The position numbers and the translations under genes are program-made. This document shows positions 61,394 to 64,000 of a stretch of 64,000 nt of DNA, one piece after another. Numbering within the stretch: the first letter of the stretch is position 1; each line of letters opens with the position of its first letter. The notes under the pieces were generated by a model that worked only from the letters and a program-made list of their open reading frames with translations, searched no databases and had not been told where the DNA came from. Source of the DNA: Hymenobacter cyanobacteriorum (lineage in GTDB: Bacteria; Bacteroidota; Bacteroidia; Cytophagales; Hymenobacteraceae); contig NZ_JALBGC010000003.1 in assembly GCF_022631375.1 (NCBI RefSeq), positions 1 to 64,000 of the forward strand, written 5' to 3'.

Positions 61394-62707
61394 CTACTTC
61401 GTGGTAAACTTCACCTCGTAGTCTTTCAGCGGGTGGCCGTCGAGGGCGCGGAAGCCGCCGCCGTGCAGGATGAAATTGTAGGTGTGGTCGGGCTTGAGGG
61501 CCACCTTGTAGGTGTAGGAGAGCTTATCGGCGGACCAGCCGACGCGGCCGACGATGGGAAACTGGTCTTTGCCGCCGGAGCCGTAGTCGGTGTTGATGGG
61601 CGTATCCATGGGCGTGGAGAAGGTGACGCGCAGCTCGGTGGTGGCGGGGTCGACCAGGGTTGTGGAGGTGGGCACGGTGCCGGTGACGTAGGGCTGGTGC
61701 GCTTCGTAGGCGCGCAGGAGCTGGGCTTTGTCGAGCGGCTCGGGGTAGTAGCGGGTTTTGCGGAGGAAGGCTTCGACGGCGGTTTCGTTGGTGAAGTCGA
61801 GCTCAATCAACTCCTTCAGGGCCTGGGGCTTGTTTTTGGCCTGGCGGTAGTAGTGCTTGCAGATGGCATAGCCCATGTAATAGCCCAGGTCGGGCACGTG
61901 GTTGGGGTCGAGCGACTGCTGGTTGTAGAACCAATTGGCGTAGTACGGATAGAACATATCGGCCTTGAACCTGGCTTTGAGCTCGGGCTCGTGCTGCGGG
62001 CCGTAGGTCATGTAGGGGAAGGACGGTACCTGGCCGGTGACGAGTTCGGCCACGAAGTCGCACACGCCTTCGTAGAGAGCTTGAGCCAGTAGGGTTTCGC
62101 CGGAGCCTTTTTCCTGGGTGTGCACGTATTCGTGCACGTTGACGAGCACCAGGTGCTCGGCGGGCCGGTGGCTGTATAGGCGGTTGAGAAAGGCTTTTTC
62201 GGGGGGCGAAAACTCGGAAATGTCGGTTTCGGGACTGCCGGTGGCCAGCTCGGCCCCGATGAGCACGAGGCTGTCCTGGGTGGTGCCGGCGGAGCGCAGC
62301 GCCCCGATGGTGAAGTAGATGGCGGCCGGCCGCAGGGCGGGGTACAACTGCCGGAATTTCCGGAGGTAGGGCTCGAGGCCCTGCGCGCCGGTTTTGGCGA
62401 GTTGGGTGCGGGGCCGGATGGACTGCCAGAACCGCGGGTGCCGCCGGATGCTGCTCACCCACTCCCCCGCCGTGTAGCCCTTGGCCTGCACGAAGGCGCG
62501 GAGGCCGGCCGTGCCCTTGCCGAGGTAGAGGCGCTGGAGGTAGCCGAGTTGTCGCAGGCTGTCGGGGGTGGTGCGGATGCTGTCGTAGGCCACCCAGAAG
62601 TTGTCGATATCGGAAAAGTAAACGCGGGGTTTGGCGCTTTGCGCCCGGGCGGGGCCGAGGCTGCACAAGGCCGGCAGGAGCAGCAGGGCGCTTTTGGGGA
62701 GGGACAT
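61394..62707 (-). CDS. Secreted gluzincin-type metalloprotease with C-terminal Ig-like domain
   Basis: 437 aa from ATG 62707; signal peptide MSLPKSALLLLPALCSLGPARAQ. The zinc motif is HEYVH (192-196) with LYEGVCDFVAE (211-221), where Glu213 is the likely third ligand; this arrangement resembles DUF2268-type and related predicted proteases. Residues about 345-437 (ELRVTFSTPMDTPINTDYG onwards) look like a bacterial Ig-like domain. Substrate unknown. Not related in sequence to the protease-barrel fusion at 35549, beyond the shared HExxH/EG layout. Confidence 0.78.
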   Translation of the reverse strand: MSLPKSALLLLPALCSLGPARAQSAKPRVYFSDIDNFWVAYDSIRTTPDSLRQLGYLQRLYLGKGTAGLRAFVQAKGYTAGEWVSSIRRHPRFWQSIRPRTQLAKTGAQGLEPYLRKFRQLYPALRPAAIYFTIGALRSAGTTQDSLVLIGAELATGSPETDISEFSPPEKAFLNRLYSHRPAEHLVLVNVHEYVHTQEKGSGETLLAQALYEGVCDFVAELVTGQVPSFPYMTYGPQHEPELKARFKADMFYPYYANWFYNQQSLDPNHVPDLGYYMGYAICKHYYRQAKNKPQALKELIELDFTNETAVEAFLRKTRYYPEPLDKAQLLRAYEAHQPYVTGTVPTSTTLVDPATTELRVTFSTPMDTPINTDYGSGGKDQFPIVGRVGWSADKLSYTYKVALKPDHTYNFILHGGGFRALDGHPLKDYEVKFTTK

Positions 62708-62863
62708 GGCAGGGAAAGGAAGGGCCAGGGGCGGCCGGGAATAAAGGTAGCGGCGCGGCGTAGCTCGGCTGGGCTGCCGGCGCATTAATCAAGCAAAAAG
62801 GGAACTGTGCGAGCCGCCGGCCGTAAGACAGGGACGTTTTACAATCACCTGTTTTTTAGAATA

Positions 62864-63544
62864 ATGAATTCCTCTAACATTACCTCCCCCGTTGCCGACG
62901 AGGCCAACGCCCTGCTCGACCAGACTGCTGCTACCGCTACCGAAGAGACGAACGGCCTGCTGGCCCAGGTGCCCGACTCGGTGAAAGAAGCCAGCGACAA
63001 GGCGCTGGGCGCGTTCAAGAACCTGACCACGACCCAGAAAGTGGTGGGCGGCGCGCTGCTGGCGGCCGGCCTGGCCTACCTGGTAGCGCCCAAGAAAAAG
63101 GGCAAAGCCAAGCGCAAAGCGGCGGCGCTCGACGAGCTGCTGCTGTTCGTGAACGACCGCATTGAGGGCTACAAGCGCGCCGTGGACGAAACCAAGGACG
63201 GCGACCTGCGCGCCTACTACCAGCAGCTGGTGAGCCAGAGCCGGCAGTTTGCCGACGAGCTGAACCGCTACCTGACCCGCGAGGGCGGCGAGCGCGAAAC
63301 CGGCACCACCTTCAAAGGCAAGCTCTACCGCAAGCTGATGGACGCCCAGGCCGTGGTGACGGCCCGCGACGAAAAGGCCATTTTGGCCGCCAACCTCTAC
63401 GGCGAGAAGTGGGCCATTAAAGCCTACAAGAAGACGCTGCGCCGCAAGGCCCTGAAAGGCGACATCCGCGAGGCGGTGCGCAAGCAGTTTGCGCAGTCGA
63501 AGAAGACGTATAAGAAGCTGAAGCAGCTGGCAGCGCAGCAATAG
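62864..63544 (+). CDS. PA2169/DUF2383-like four-helix protein with N-terminal membrane segment
   Basis: 226 aa from ATG 62864. Residues about 58-75 form one hydrophobic helix (VVGGALLAAGLAYLVAP) flanked by a Lys-rich KKKGKAKRK block. Residues about 88-200 match the ferritin-like DUF2383/PA2169 pattern (LDELLLFVNDRIEGYKRAVDE, FKGKLYRKLMD, DEKAILAANLYGE). The membrane helix fused to this domain is unusual. Stress-linked roles have been suggested for the family; none is shown here. Own terminator follows. Confidence 0.82.
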   Translation: MNSSNITSPVADEANALLDQTAATATEETNGLLAQVPDSVKEASDKALGAFKNLTTTQKVVGGALLAAGLAYLVAPKKKGKAKRKAAALDELLLFVNDRIEGYKRAVDETKDGDLRAYYQQLVSQSRQFADELNRYLTREGGERETGTTFKGKLYRKLMDAQAVVTARDEKAILAANLYGEKWAIKAYKKTLRRKALKGDIREAVRKQFAQSKKTYKKLKQLAAQQ

Positions 63545-63563
63545 TTGCCGTTGCTGCCGAGCG

Positions 63564-63610
63564 AGCCCCGCCGGGCCGAACCCTTTGGGGGACGGGCCGG
63601 CGGGGCTTTT
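63564..63610 (+). terminator. Terminator of the DUF2383-like gene
   Basis: AGCCCCGCCGG and CCGGCGGGGCT enclose a G-rich loop, followed by TTT. Confidence 0.85.
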
Positions 63611-63729
63611 GCGTAGGGGCGGCGGTGACTGCTTACCTTACGCCATGACAAACCAACTGTTTATCCAGGAAAGCTGTTTAGATAATGCTTCCCTAAGCAA
63701 CTAGTTAAGCTCTTTAACAGCCAGCGACA

Positions 63730-64000
63730 ATGAATACGCCCTTTATAATTGAGCAGGTGTATGAGGCTCCCATTGAAAAAGTGTGGCACGCCCTGACCAA
63801 TAAGGATGCAATGAAGGCTTGGTATTTCCCGCAATTGCAGAAGTTCGAACCAGTGGCGGAGTTCAAATTTGAGTTTGCTAATGATGGCTCCCCTTACGGA
63901 AAAGAGTGGGTGGTTACGGACGTGGTACCCGGCCGCAAGTTGGCCCATACCTGGGCGTACAAGAACTATCCCGGCAGTTCGGAAGTGACCTTCGGATTAA
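63730..64000 (+). CDS. SRPBCC/AHSA1-domain protein (3' end outside window)
   Basis: The first 90 codons from ATG 63730 are open to the window edge. They read MNTPFIIEQVYEAPIEKVWHALTNKDAMKAWYF and EWVVTDVVPGRKLAHTWAY, the N-terminal pattern of START-like AHSA1 proteins (hydrophobic ligand cavity). GC content is lower than in the genes before it. Truncated by the window, so nothing can be said about the C-terminus. Confidence 0.85.
   Translation, partial: MNTPFIIEQVYEAPIEKVWHALTNKDAMKAWYFPQLQKFEPVAEFKFEFANDGSPYGKEWVVTDVVPGRKLAHTWAYKNYPGSSEVTFGL

Noticed and set aside
63645..63704. 19-residue open frame before the SRPBCC gene
   Set aside because: It starts with ATG after a weak -7-like TTACCTTACG, but is too short and unsupported to call.

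Overview
The window looks like a chromosomal segment of a high-GC member of the Bacteroidota, most likely Cytophagales and Hymenobacter-like. Evidence for this: the partial 16S gene has Bacteroidota-type sequence; the -7/-33 promoter boxes follow TAnnTTTG with an upstream TTG; one secreted protein ends in a type IX secretion (T9SS) sorting domain; and Bacteroidota-typical families occur (DUF2480, PorT-like barrels, TonB-C proteins). The genus is inference; the phylum is well supported. I see no prophage, insertion sequence, plasmid or CRISPR array. Most genes are housekeeping or envelope genes.

Layout. 1-1052: 5' end of a minus-strand 16S gene behind three tandem promoters. 1053-9650 (minus): a beta-lactamase-like hydrolase, a lipoprotein, an APC permease, a DUF2480 protein, tsaB, an AT-rich membrane gene, a CtpA-type protease, rnpA and rpmH. 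9792-16106: M61 peptidase, PfkB-type kinase, tRNA-His, DEAD-box helicase, small membrane protein and upp. 16339-24579 (mostly plus): Wzi-like barrel, a small conserved protein, MsbA-like ABC exporter, gmhA, comM-like ATPase and pyrD. 24521-29447: membrane protein, PagL-like lipid A deacylase and four tandem outer-membrane barrel paralogues. 29526-35565: M20 dipeptidase, TonB-C protein, two secreted proteins and two tandem RsbQ-like hydrolases. 35549-42370: a protease/propeller/barrel fusion, yceI, a lipoprotein, a sphingolipid-desaturase-like enzyme, a small cytosolic protein and msrA. 42536-54873: a sensor kinase with about eight PAS domains, an aminotransferase with omega-amidase, an FG-GAP/T9SS protein, murF, rfbC, a glycosyltransferase and a small cytochrome c. 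55052-64000: hflX, a barrel, an acyltransferase, ppk1, a secreted metalloprotease, a DUF2383-like protein and a truncated SRPBCC protein.

Working together. Many genes build or remodel the envelope: gmhA, the MsbA-like exporter, the PagL-like deacylase, rfbC, the glycosyltransferase, the acyltransferase, the Wzi-like barrel and murF. The desaturase may act on sphingolipids. The aminotransferase and omega-amidase form a plausible two-step glutamine-driven transamination module.

The most unusual feature is not a gene. At least a dozen long inverted repeats from several unrelated sequence families sit in the intergenic gaps. In two cases (14691-14767 and 52431-52527) a perfect palindrome of 33-39 bp arms fills almost the whole space between two convergent stop codons. 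Other copies have entered coding sequence at the start of rnpA and in the hydrolase at 1053-2393.
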